Shown here: one piece after another, positions 1 to 6,150 of the stretch
Numbering within the stretch: the first letter of the stretch is position 1
Layout: each line of letters opens with the position of its first letter
Assembly (NCBI GenBank): GCA_937934465.1
Contig: CALGZO010000094.1
Location: 1-6,483 of the forward strand
Reading direction: 5' to 3'
DNA: 6,483 bases
Origin: an uncultured Fimbriimonadales bacterium
Lineage (GTDB): Bacteria; Armatimonadota; Fimbriimonadia; Fimbriimonadales; GBS-DC
Notes under the pieces: model-generated
What the model was told of the DNA's origin: nothing
Databases searched by the model: none
Seen by the model: only the letters and a program-made list of their open reading frames with translations
Translations under genes and position numbers: made by a program

Positions 1-738
1 ATAGGTCTTGGCATCACGATGTATGTGAACGACTGGGACGAGACATTTCCGCGCAACGATGATTGTATCTCAGGCAGTATTCCCTACCAACCGAATGCTA
101 CGGGCTGCAGTGGTCCGTATGGGCAGCGTGTGAACCACTACAAGTGGCAATACTGGATTTACCCCTATGTGAAGAACATCCAAATCTTCTTCTGCCCCAG
201 CCGTCAGTACGATCGCACCATGTGGGAACAGAGCGCTGAGATCTTCGATGGCGGCTACGCTTTGGGGCTGCACATCACAGGCGCGCTGAACACTTGGAAC
301 CGCACGGGCGCAAATCAGCAGATTCGCAACTCGTTCCTTGGCGGCAATATGGCAGGCGTGCAGCGACCTGCGGAGACGATGATCTTGATGGAAGAGCGTT
401 TCCCAGGAACGCGCCACTATGTGTTTGGACCGCAGCCGAACCAAACTATCTACCCCATGGCGCACCGCCATCTATGGGAGAATTGGTTCTACAACGGGAA
501 CCCTGCCAGCGGGCGCATTAATAAGAACAACGCACCCCACATGGACGGACTGATTATCGTGTATGTGGATGGACACGCGAAGTGGATGAATGTGCGGGAG
601 TTCCTCGCCAAGTCGCCCACGGCGCAAGATTACACGCCCAGCCCGCTGAGCGCATTTCCCAGCGGAATGGCGTGGACTGTTGGTGAGCAGCCTCGGTGGC
701 GCGGCGACTGGCCTCTGTGGGGGCTGTACGGCAACTAA
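1..738 (+). CDS. Prepilin-type H-X9-DG domain protein (pseudopilin-like), 5' end outside the window
   Basis: The frame is open from the first base and ends at TAA 736-738, so about 245 C-terminal residues are visible and the N-terminus is cut off. The ATG at 19 is not the true start: the codons before it read IGLGIT, and the run IGLGITMYVNDWDETFP matches the usual family segment that follows the N-terminal pilin helix (…NLKQ-IGLG…MYxxDxDExFP). Near the C-terminus, His at codon 180 is followed by nine residues and then Asp-Gly at codons 190-191 (HMDGLIIVYVDGHAKW), which is exactly the H-X9-DG motif that names the family. The missing start should carry a type III (prepilin peptidase) signal and one hydrophobic helix. 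Family members are thought to be exported or surface pseudopilins, but their individual functions are mostly unknown. The protein is rich in Trp, Tyr and Asn, as usual for the family. The palindrome just downstream probably ends its transcript. Confidence 0.88.
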   Translation: MGLGITMYVNDWDETFPRNDDCISGSIPYQPNATGCSGPYGQRVNHYKWQYWIYPYVKNIQIFFCPSRQYDRTMWEQSAEIFDGGYALGLHITGALNTWNRTGANQQIRNSFLGGNMAGVQRPAETMILMEERFPGTRHYVFGPQPNQTIYPMAHRHLWENWFYNGNPASGRINKNNAPHMDGLIIVYVDGHAKWMNVREFLAKSPTAQDYTPSPLSAFPSGMAWTVGEQPRWRGDWPLWGLYGN

Positions 739-765
739 GCCAACGCCGCTTATGCTCCAATCTCG

Positions 766-797
766 ACGCCCCTTCCTGCAGGAAGGGGCGTTTTATT
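766..797 (+). terminator. Perfect 26-bp palindrome plus T-run: probable rho-independent terminator
   Basis: Bases 766-791 form an uninterrupted palindrome with half-site ACGCCCCTTCCTG, giving a very GC-rich stem once a few central bases (around TGCA) loop out. It is followed by TTTTATT at 791-797. It lies 27 bases after the stop of the pseudopilin-like gene, the expected place for its terminator. The T-run is short and interrupted by an A, so termination may be incomplete. The 3' arm (GGAAGGGG, 781-788) is also the best ribosome binding sequence for the SpoIID-type gene starting at 798, so the hairpin could affect that gene's expression as well. Confidence 0.75.
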
Positions 798-1997
798 ATG
801 GAACATACCGATTGTATGCAACACGCTCTTGGAACGCTATGGATTGGGTTATTGGTGCTTACAATCGGTCTGGCGGAAACGCCGCGCACGCGCGACAGCG
901 ACTGGCTCATCCGAGTCGGTTTGGAGCAGGCGGCATGGGCGAAAGTTCTCTATATAAGCGTCTCGGAGGGGCGATTTCGCTGGGTTGACCCGCGCACGGG
1001 CGCGACGCTAAGCGAGGGCAGGGCAGGGCAGGTTTGGGAGCTGCGCCGTGAGGGAAGGGTTTACCGCGCCGTGTCGGGACAGGTACGGGTTCAATCCGAG
1101 CGACTGCTCGTAGAACCTGCAGAAGGCGGCTTTGTCATGGTCGGAACCGCGCCGAACGCCCTGCGTCGCTATCGGGGGCATCTGGAGTGGACGGAGCGCG
1201 ACGGGAAACTGCTCACCATCAACTGGGTACGGCTGGACGACTACCTGAAAGCCACGCTGCCCCGCGAGATGCCGCCCAACTTCCACCCCGAAGCGCTCAA
1301 GGCGCAGGCGGTCGCGACGCGCTCGTTCACCTTCCGACGCCTGAACCGCTACCGTCAGTGGGGCTACGACCTATGCGACCACGCGCCGTGCCAAGTGTAC
1401 GGGGGCGTGGAGGCGGAGCATCCGAACACCAACGCCGCTGTTGAGGCTACCGCAGGCGAGACGCTAATGTACGAAGGGCGTGTGGCGGAGGCGGTCTACT
1501 CGGCGAGCTGCGGCGGGCACACCGCGCCGATTGAAGTCGCGATGGCAGGCGCACGCCCCCTGCCGTACCTCGCTGGCGTCCCCGACACTGACCCCAGCGG
1601 CAAACCCTACTGCAGTCCCGCGCTCAACAGCGGATGGGAGCAGACCCTCACGCGCGAGGAACTGCAGCGACGCTTTCCCCAAGCAGGGCGCATCCGCGCG
1701 CTGAGGCTCGCCCAACGCGCTGCGAGCGGACACGCGCTCCAAATAGAGATTCAGGGCGACCGTGCAACCCTGACGCTTTCAGGCGCGGAGTTCCGCAGCG
1801 CGCTCGGCGCAACGCGCCTGCGCAGCCTGAGGTTTGAGATTCAGCCTCAGCCCGACGGCTGGAAACTGGTCGGGTGCGGGTCGGGGCACGGCGCGGGCAT
1901 GTGTCAGTGGGGCGCACAGGGACGCGCCCTCGCAGGGCAAAACTATCGGCAGATTCTGGAAGCCTACTATCCCGGAACGACGCTCCAAAAGCTGTAG
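798..1997 (+). CDS. Secreted SpoIID/LytB-domain protein, probable peptidoglycan lytic transglycosylase
   Basis: A 399-residue protein of the SpoIID/LytB family, whose studied member SpoIID cleaves peptide-stripped glycan strands of peptidoglycan. Residues 8-26 are hydrophobic and end in GLA-ET, consistent with an export signal cleaved near residue 26. Residues about 34-135 form the variable N-terminal part. The core begins with VRLDDYLKATLPREMPPNF, whose Glu157 is at the position of the catalytic Glu of SpoIID. PEALKAQAVATRSFTFR follows, then CDHAPCQVYGG with Cys193 and Cys198 at the place of the zinc-linked cysteines, SCGGHTA (238-244), and the closing signature GHGAGMCQWGAQG (363-375) with NYRQILEAYYPGT. 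The start at 798 is chosen because it follows GGAAGG (781-786) and leaves a normal signal peptide; ATG 816 is an alternative. A longer in-frame start at 696 would run inside the upstream gene and the palindrome. Sporulation is not implied: the domain occurs widely in non-sporulating bacteria. Substrate and exact role are unknown. Confidence 0.9.
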   Translation: MEHTDCMQHALGTLWIGLLVLTIGLAETPRTRDSDWLIRVGLEQAAWAKVLYISVSEGRFRWVDPRTGATLSEGRAGQVWELRREGRVYRAVSGQVRVQSERLLVEPAEGGFVMVGTAPNALRRYRGHLEWTERDGKLLTINWVRLDDYLKATLPREMPPNFHPEALKAQAVATRSFTFRRLNRYRQWGYDLCDHAPCQVYGGVEAEHPNTNAAVEATAGETLMYEGRVAEAVYSASCGGHTAPIEVAMAGARPLPYLAGVPDTDPSGKPYCSPALNSGWEQTLTREELQRRFPQAGRIRALRLAQRAASGHALQIEIQGDRATLTLSGAEFRSALGATRLRSLRFEIQPQPDGWKLVGCGSGHGAGMCQWGAQGRALAGQNYRQILEAYYPGTTLQKL

Positions 1998-2009
1998 GAC
2001 GCCCAAATG

Positions 2010-2018
2010 TGCTATAAT
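2010..2018 (+). promoter_or_regulatory. Extended -10 promoter for the LacI-type gene
   Basis: The sequence TGCTATAAT is a perfect extended -10 element (TGn plus the consensus TATAAT). It lies in the 47-base gap between the SpoIID-type gene and the regulator. No good -35 hexamer is seen at the normal spacing (AGCTGT at 1990-1995 is a poor match), which is acceptable for extended -10 promoters. Transcription would start near 2025, giving a leader of about 20 bases. This is a sequence match only. Confidence 0.65.
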
Positions 2019-2032
2019 AGAAATCGTATTCT

Positions 2033-2039
2033 GAGGGAG
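2033..2039 (+). promoter_or_regulatory. Ribosome binding site that supports a TTG start
   Basis: GAGGGAG sits 5 bases before TTG 2045-2047. No ATG or GTG offers an equally well placed start that keeps the full DNA-binding domain, so this site decides the start of the LacI-type gene. Confidence 0.7.
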
Positions 2040-2044
2040 CGAAG

Positions 2045-3055
2045 TTGGCAGAGTTAAAACAAGTGGAGATTGCACGCTTAGCGGGCGTGTCGCAGGCGAC
2101 GGTATCGCGCGTGCTGAAGGGCGACCCGCAAGTGAACGAGGCGATGCGCGAGCGCGTGTTGGCAGTCGTTCAGGAGCTGGGCTATGTGCCCGACGCGCGC
2201 GCGCAGTCGTTGCGCTCGCAACGCACGCGCCTGCTGGGACTGGTCATCCATCGCGCGCCAGAAGCCTTAGCGGGCGACCCGTTCTTCAGCACGCTGATAG
2301 CAACTATCGTGGAGCAGGCGGCAAAGCACGAGTACCATCTGTGCGTCGATACCGCGCGCACCGCACGCACCCAACGCGCGATTTACGAGGAACTGCTGCG
2401 CACGCGGCGCGTGGACGGACTAATCTTGGTGGAGTCGGAATCGCACGATAAGCGCATCGAGCGGCTCAGTCGTGAGGGGTTCCCGTTCGTGCTGATTGGG
2501 CGATACGAACCTGAGGACGCCATCGCCAGCGTGGACAACGATAACATCGGCGCGGCGTTTATGGCTACCGATTATCTGATACGCTCCGGTCGCAGGCGCG
2601 TGGCGTACATCGGCGGTCCCGCAGGGCTGACCGTGACGCGCGACCGCTTGCAGGGCTACAAGCGCGCGTTGGAGGCGCACGGGATTGACTATGACGCTTC
2701 ACTCATCGCGTTTGCGGAGTTCAACTCACGCAGCATGGCGAGCGCGATGACCGACCTACTCAGCCTGCCGACGCCGCCCGACGCAGTGCTGGCGCTGGAC
2801 GACCTGATTGCCATCAGCGCAATTCGCGAGGCGAAGCGTCAAGGCAGGCGCGTGCCCGACGATATCGCCTTCATCGGCTTCAACGATAGCCCCATCTGTC
2901 AGTATGTGGAGCCGAGCCTGACCTCCATAGCGGTTGAGATACCGCAATTGGCTCGGCGCGCCACCGAGATGTTGGTGGAGCTGGTTGAGGGGCGTGCGCC
3001 GACGCCGAAACGCCAAATCGTGCCCGCCCGATTGGTGAAACGGGAGTCGGCTTAG
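2045..3055 (+). CDS. LacI/GalR-family transcriptional regulator
   Basis: A 336-residue protein of normal length for the family. Residues 5-26 (KQVEIARLAGVSQATVSRVLKG) are the LacI helix-turn-helix. Residues about 48-60 (VPDARAQSLRSQR) form the hinge helix that inserts in the minor groove, with Leu56 in the usual hinge position. From residue 63 on (LLGLVIH…) comes the periplasmic-binding-protein-like effector domain: VDGLILVES (123-131), SVDNDNIGAAFMATDYLI (162-179), RRVAYIGG (184-191), RDRLQGYKRAL (199-209) and VPDDIAFIGFND (270-281), ending with SLTSIAVEIPQLARRATEML. The start is TTG, supported by a strong ribosome binding site and an extended -10 element. Family members usually repress or activate sugar-use genes in response to a sugar or nucleoside, but no transport or catabolic gene lies nearby here, so effector and targets cannot be told. 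It faces the photolyase gene tail to tail. Confidence 0.93.
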   Translation: MAELKQVEIARLAGVSQATVSRVLKGDPQVNEAMRERVLAVVQELGYVPDARAQSLRSQRTRLLGLVIHRAPEALAGDPFFSTLIATIVEQAAKHEYHLCVDTARTARTQRAIYEELLRTRRVDGLILVESESHDKRIERLSREGFPFVLIGRYEPEDAIASVDNDNIGAAFMATDYLIRSGRRRVAYIGGPAGLTVTRDRLQGYKRALEAHGIDYDASLIAFAEFNSRSMASAMTDLLSLPTPPDAVLALDDLIAISAIREAKRQGRRVPDDIAFIGFNDSPICQYVEPSLTSIAVEIPQLARRATEMLVELVEGRAPTPKRQIVPARLVKRESA

Positions 3056-3074
3056 GTTAGCTATTGGCGTCTTG
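3056..3074. other. Convergent intergenic gap of 19 bases
   Basis: The stop codons of the LacI-type gene (TAG, 3053-3055) and the photolyase gene (TGA, read on the minus strand at 3077-3075) face each other across 19 bases. No hairpin with a T-run is visible in either direction, so the two transcripts probably overlap at their 3' ends or end by a factor-dependent mechanism. Confidence 0.6.
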
Positions 3075-4592
3075 TCACCGCAGTGTGTCCGCCTGAGCGC
3101 GTATCGCCTGCCGATCCGCCTCGCTGAGACGGCGCAGGTTGCGTATCTGCTGCCCCAAGCGCGGATGGTTCTCGAACGCCGCCTCGTGGCGCATCAGGAA
3201 ATCCCAATAGAGCGTGGTGAACGGGCAGGCGTCCGCGCCGACGGCTCGGTCGGGTTTGTAGCGGCAGCCCGCGCAGTAGTTGCTCATCCGCTGGATATAC
3301 TTGCCGCTGGCGATGTACGGCTTCGACGCCATCAGCCCGCCGTCCGCGAACTGCGACATGCCGTACACATTCGGCAGCTCCACCCACTCCACAGCGTCCA
3401 CATAGATTGCCAGATACCACGCATGCACCTGTTTAGGATGAACGCCGAGCAGCAGCGTGTACAGCCCTGTAATCATCAGTCGCTGGATGTGGTGCGCGAA
3501 GCCGTGCTTGAGAGTCTGTCCAAGCGTCTCGCGCAGGCAGTTCATATCGGTTGCGCCTGTCCAGTAGAAGTCGGGCAGGTTCGCTTGGGCGTTCAGGGCG
3601 TTGCGTTCGAGGTATTCGGGCATATAGAGCCAATAGACGCCGCGGATATATTCGCGCCAGCCCAGCAACTGCCGCACGAAGCCCTCCACGCTTGGCAGGG
3701 GCGCGTGCTTCTGACGGTAGGCGTCGATGGCGCGCTCGATCGCAACGCGCGGGTCTAACAGCTTGAGGTTAATCGCCGACGAGAGGCGCGAATGATACAG
3801 GTACGGCTCGCCTGCCCACATCGCGTCTTGATAGGGTCCGAACAGCGGCAAGCGGTTCTCGATGAAGTCGTCCAACGCCTGCTCTGCCTGTTCGGGGGTC
3901 ACTGCCCAGTCGAACGCGCTCAGGCTGCCCGGATGGTTGGGGAATCGCGTCTCCACGAGGCGGATGACCTCCTGCGTGACGGCGTCGGGCGCAAATGAGC
4001 TGGGCTGCGGCACTAAGCCTGGTCCTTGCTTGCCGAACGCTTGACGGTTCTCGGCGTCGTAGTTCCACGCGCCGCCCCACGGTCGCTTGCCGTCCATCAT
4101 AATCCCCGTGCGCTGGCGCATCTCGCGGTAGAAATACTCCAATCGGAGCTGTTTACGCGCGGCGGCGTGGCGTTTGAACTCATCGATAGTGCTGAGAAAG
4201 TGTCGGTCGGGTCGGATTTCGAGGGGCGCGCCAAGCTGATGGGCGGTTTGTTCTAAGCTTTGCAGGACGCGCCACTCGCCGGGTTCCACGACGATGAGTT
4301 TCTGTGGCTGGTGTTGGCGTACGGCGCGCTTGAGCTCGCTGGCGAAGCTGCCGCCGTTGGCAGGGTCGTCCAGAGCGTGGTAATGCACGGTGTAGCCCTG
4401 CCGACGCAGCCAGTCGCGATAGTGGCGCATCGCGCTCAAGAAAATCGCAATCCGCGCCTTGTGGCTCCACACATGCGTCGCTTCCTCAGCGACTTCCGCC
4501 ATCCACACGGCGTCGTGGGCAGGGTCAAAACCGTCCAGCGCCGCCGAACGCCTGTCCAACTGGTCGCCCAAAATCAAGACGAGATTGCGCAT
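3075..4592 (-). CDS. FeS-cluster photolyase of the PhrB/CryB type (photolyase-related protein, probable (6-4) photolyase)
   Basis: A 505-residue flavoprotein of the FeS-BCP group, cytoplasmic, whose studied member, Agrobacterium PhrB, repairs (6-4) photoproducts with light using FAD, a lumazine antenna and a [4Fe-4S] cluster. The N-terminal antenna domain begins MRNLVLILGDQL and contains VWMAEVAEEATHVWSHKARI (29-48). The FAD-binding helical domain includes LLGWREYIRGVYW (309-321) and HGFAHHIQRLMITGLYTLL (363-381). Cys352, Cys440, Cys443 (CAGC) and Cys456 match, with a constant shift of two, the cluster cysteines I recall for PhrB (350, 438, 441, 454). His368 and Tyr426 likewise match its lesion-site His366 and Tyr424. 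All key residues are thus present and the gene looks intact. The start at 4592 is chosen because family homology begins there; a longer frame to 4724 would run through the rraB-like gene. A GAGTGG sequence lies 6 bases before the ATG. It follows the rraB-like gene by 10 bases, so co-transcription is likely. A related cryptochrome-type photoreceptor role cannot be excluded. Confidence 0.92.
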   Translation of the reverse strand: MRNLVLILGDQLDRRSAALDGFDPAHDAVWMAEVAEEATHVWSHKARIAIFLSAMRHYRDWLRRQGYTVHYHALDDPANGGSFASELKRAVRQHQPQKLIVVEPGEWRVLQSLEQTAHQLGAPLEIRPDRHFLSTIDEFKRHAAARKQLRLEYFYREMRQRTGIMMDGKRPWGGAWNYDAENRQAFGKQGPGLVPQPSSFAPDAVTQEVIRLVETRFPNHPGSLSAFDWAVTPEQAEQALDDFIENRLPLFGPYQDAMWAGEPYLYHSRLSSAINLKLLDPRVAIERAIDAYRQKHAPLPSVEGFVRQLLGWREYIRGVYWLYMPEYLERNALNAQANLPDFYWTGATDMNCLRETLGQTLKHGFAHHIQRLMITGLYTLLLGVHPKQVHAWYLAIYVDAVEWVELPNVYGMSQFADGGLMASKPYIASGKYIQRMSNYCAGCRYKPDRAVGADACPFTTLYWDFLMRHEAAFENHPRLGQQIRNLRRLSEADRQAIRAQADTLR

Positions 4593-4602
4593 AATCAACC
4601 AC

Positions 4603-4914
4603 TCATCGTTTGACAGGCACGCCCCAGCCGTCGTACTCGCCGCCATACGCTTGGGCAACGCTCTCGAAATAATCGATGCGTCGCTCCAGCTCGGAAGCGT
4701 CGGGGCGGTGGTAGGTATACACAATCACCAGCCATCCGCCGTCTACTGTAGCGCCCGCCTCCGCTTGGTAGCCCACATCCTGCAAGGCGAGCGCGGCGAA
4801 ACCCGCAAGACGCTCATCATCGAAGTAGAGGAAATGCTCGAACGGACACACTGTGTCAGGACTGACACCTGTATTCAACATATGCTGCAACGCCATCCAG
4901 TCGTCAGTTCGCAT
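4603..4914 (-). CDS. RraB-domain protein (ribonuclease E inhibitor RraB-like)
   Basis: A small soluble protein of 103 residues. The ending AQAYGGEYDGWGVPV (87-101) matches the conserved C-terminal GGEYDGWE-type signature of the RraB family, and the preceding pattern also fits: FEHFLYFDDERLAGFAALALQDVGY (25-49) as strand and first helix, WLVIVYTYH (61-69) as central strand, then a helix (ELERRIDYFESVAQAY). In E. coli, RraB binds RNase E and slows RNA decay, but many bacteria carry this domain with no tested role, so the function here is inferred from the family only. No signal peptide or membrane segment is seen. The start at 4914 has AGGGGG at 4925-4920 with a 5-base spacing; Met7 is a weaker alternative. 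The gene lies between trpB (30 bases upstream) and the photolyase gene (10 bases downstream), probably in one transcript. Confidence 0.78.
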   Translation of the reverse strand: MRTDDWMALQHMLNTGVSPDTVCPFEHFLYFDDERLAGFAALALQDVGYQAEAGATVDGGWLVIVYTYHRPDASELERRIDYFESVAQAYGGEYDGWGVPVKR

Positions 4915-4931
4915 CGATACCCCCTATGGTG

Positions 4932-4937
4932 AGTATA
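4932..4937 (-). promoter_or_regulatory. Possible -10 box (TATACT) before the rraB-like gene
   Basis: Read on the minus strand, the 30-base gap after trpB contains GGGGTATACT, a five-of-six match to the -10 consensus. It is 17 bases before the rraB start, followed by the AGGGGG ribosome binding site. No -35 match is seen at the usual spacing, so this is a weak candidate for an internal promoter that would let rraB and the photolyase gene be expressed apart from trpB. Confidence 0.3.
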
Positions 4938-4944
4938 CCCCGAA

Positions 4945-6150
4945 TCAAGCGTGGGCGGCGTGCGTGCTGAGAATCTCCGCCACATGCGCGACATCCTTAT
5001 CGCCGCGCCCCGACAGGTTCACCAAGATAACGCCGTCAGGCGTCAAGGTCGGCGCGAGGTCTTTCAGGTAGGCGAAGGCGTGGGCGCACTCCAGCGCGGG
5101 AATGACGCCCTCGTGTCGGGCGAGCCATGCGAACGCGCCTAACGCCTCTTCATCCGTGACGGCGACATACTCCGCGCGCCCTATCTCTTTCAGGTAGGCG
5201 TGTTCGGGGCCTGCGCCGGGGTAGTCCAAGCCTGCGGAGACGGAGTGGGTGAGCCGTATTTGTCCGTCATCGGTCTGCAGTACGAGGCTGGCGGAGCCGT
5301 GCAGCACGCCGTACTCGCCCGCCACGAGGCTGGCGGAGTGTTCGCCTGTGTGTAAGCCGCGCCCGCCCGCCTCCACGCCAATCAGTCGCACGCCTTCGTC
5401 CTCGATGAACGGGTAGAAGATGCCTATCGCGTTGCTGCCGCCGCCCACGCTGGCGACAATCGCGTCGGGTAGGCGACCCGCGTAGGCTTGGATTTGCTCA
5501 CGCGCCTCGCGCCCAATCACCGACTGGAAATCGCGCACCATCATCGGGTAGGGATGCGGACCGACGCACGAGCCGATGATGTAGTGCGTCGTGCGCACAT
5601 TCGTCACCCAGTCGCGAATTGCTTCGCTGGTGGCGTCCTTGAGCGTCGCCGTGCCGCTTTCAACAGGGATTACTTTCGCACCCAGCAAGTTCATGCGGAA
5701 CACATTCAACGCCTGACGACGCATATCTTCCGCGCCCATATACACTTCACAGCTCAGCCCCAGCAGAGCGCAGGCGGTTGCTGTCGCCACGCCGTGTTGC
5801 CCCGCGCCCGTCTCGGCAATAATGCGCTGTTTGCCCATCCGCTTCGCCAACAACGCCTGACCCAGCGCGTTGTTGATTTTATGCGCCCCCGTGTGGCACA
5901 GGTCTTCGCGCTTGATGTATACTTGCCTACCCAGCGCGGTGCTGAGGTTCGCCGCAAAGTAGAGCGGCGTCGGACGCCCCGCGAAAGTGATGAGATAATA
6001 GTTCAACTCGCGCTGGAAATCGGCGTCGTCTTTGAAGTGGAGGTAGGCGTCCGTCAGCTCGTCGAGGGCAGGGATGAGCGTCTCAGGCACATAGCGTCCA
6101 CCATAGCGACCGAAGTAGCCCTTCGCGTCGGGCGCAGTGTAAACAGGCAT
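4945..6150 (-). CDS. trpB: Tryptophan synthase beta chain
   Basis: A 401-residue PLP enzyme of the standard TrpB1 type, which joins indole (normally delivered by TrpA through a tunnel) to L-serine to make tryptophan in the cytoplasm. The start MPVYTAPDAKGYFGRYGGRYVPETL is typical. HTGAHKINNALGQ (86-98) carries the PLP lysine, Lys91 (Lys87 in Salmonella). AETGAGQHGVA (112-122) carries the catalytic Glu113 (Glu109). GGGSNAIG (236-243) is the phosphate-binding loop. HSVSAGLDYPGAGPEH (302-317) and LSGRGDKD (379-386) complete the family motifs. All key residues and the usual length are present, so it should be active. Only a weak GGCAGG precedes the ATG, about 11 bases away. trpA, its usual downstream partner, does not follow; an rraB-like gene does. 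The frame of the membrane protein upstream overlaps its first 97 bases. Confidence 0.97.
   Translation of the reverse strand: MPVYTAPDAKGYFGRYGGRYVPETLIPALDELTDAYLHFKDDADFQRELNYYLITFAGRPTPLYFAANLSTALGRQVYIKREDLCHTGAHKINNALGQALLAKRMGKQRIIAETGAGQHGVATATACALLGLSCEVYMGAEDMRRQALNVFRMNLLGAKVIPVESGTATLKDATSEAIRDWVTNVRTTHYIIGSCVGPHPYPMMVRDFQSVIGREAREQIQAYAGRLPDAIVASVGGGSNAIGIFYPFIEDEGVRLIGVEAGGRGLHTGEHSASLVAGEYGVLHGSASLVLQTDDGQIRLTHSVSAGLDYPGAGPEHAYLKEIGRAEYVAVTDEEALGAFAWLARHEGVIPALECAHAFAYLKDLAPTLTPDGVILVNLSGRGDKDVAHVAEILSTHAAHA

Noticed and set aside
19..21. ATG as the start of the first gene
   Set aside because: The frame is open to the left edge and the preceding codons fit the conserved family segment, so this is an internal Met.
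696..797. An upstream in-frame ATG that would lengthen the SpoIID-type protein by 34 residues
   Set aside because: It would lie inside the pseudopilin gene, pass through the terminator palindrome and bury the signal peptide behind a basic extension.
2195..2212. GCGC-rich alternating run in the LacI-type gene
   Set aside because: It is explained by Ala/Arg codons in GC-rich coding sequence (DARAQ) and shows no repeat unit beyond that.
3072..3758. A 228-residue open frame on the plus strand opposite the photolyase gene
   Set aside because: It is antisense to a gene with all family residues intact, and its composition (Val/His/Arg-rich, no motif) is that of a shadow frame.
4593..4724. A 44-residue N-terminal extension of the photolyase
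   Set aside because: It overlaps the RraB-like gene in another frame, lacks family similarity, and the photolyase family begins at the MRNLVLILGDQ stretch.
4912..4921. ATCGAT-centred sequence at the rraB start as a LacI-type operator
   Set aside because: Symmetry does not extend beyond six bases, and it overlaps the start codon by chance composition (ATCG ATG).
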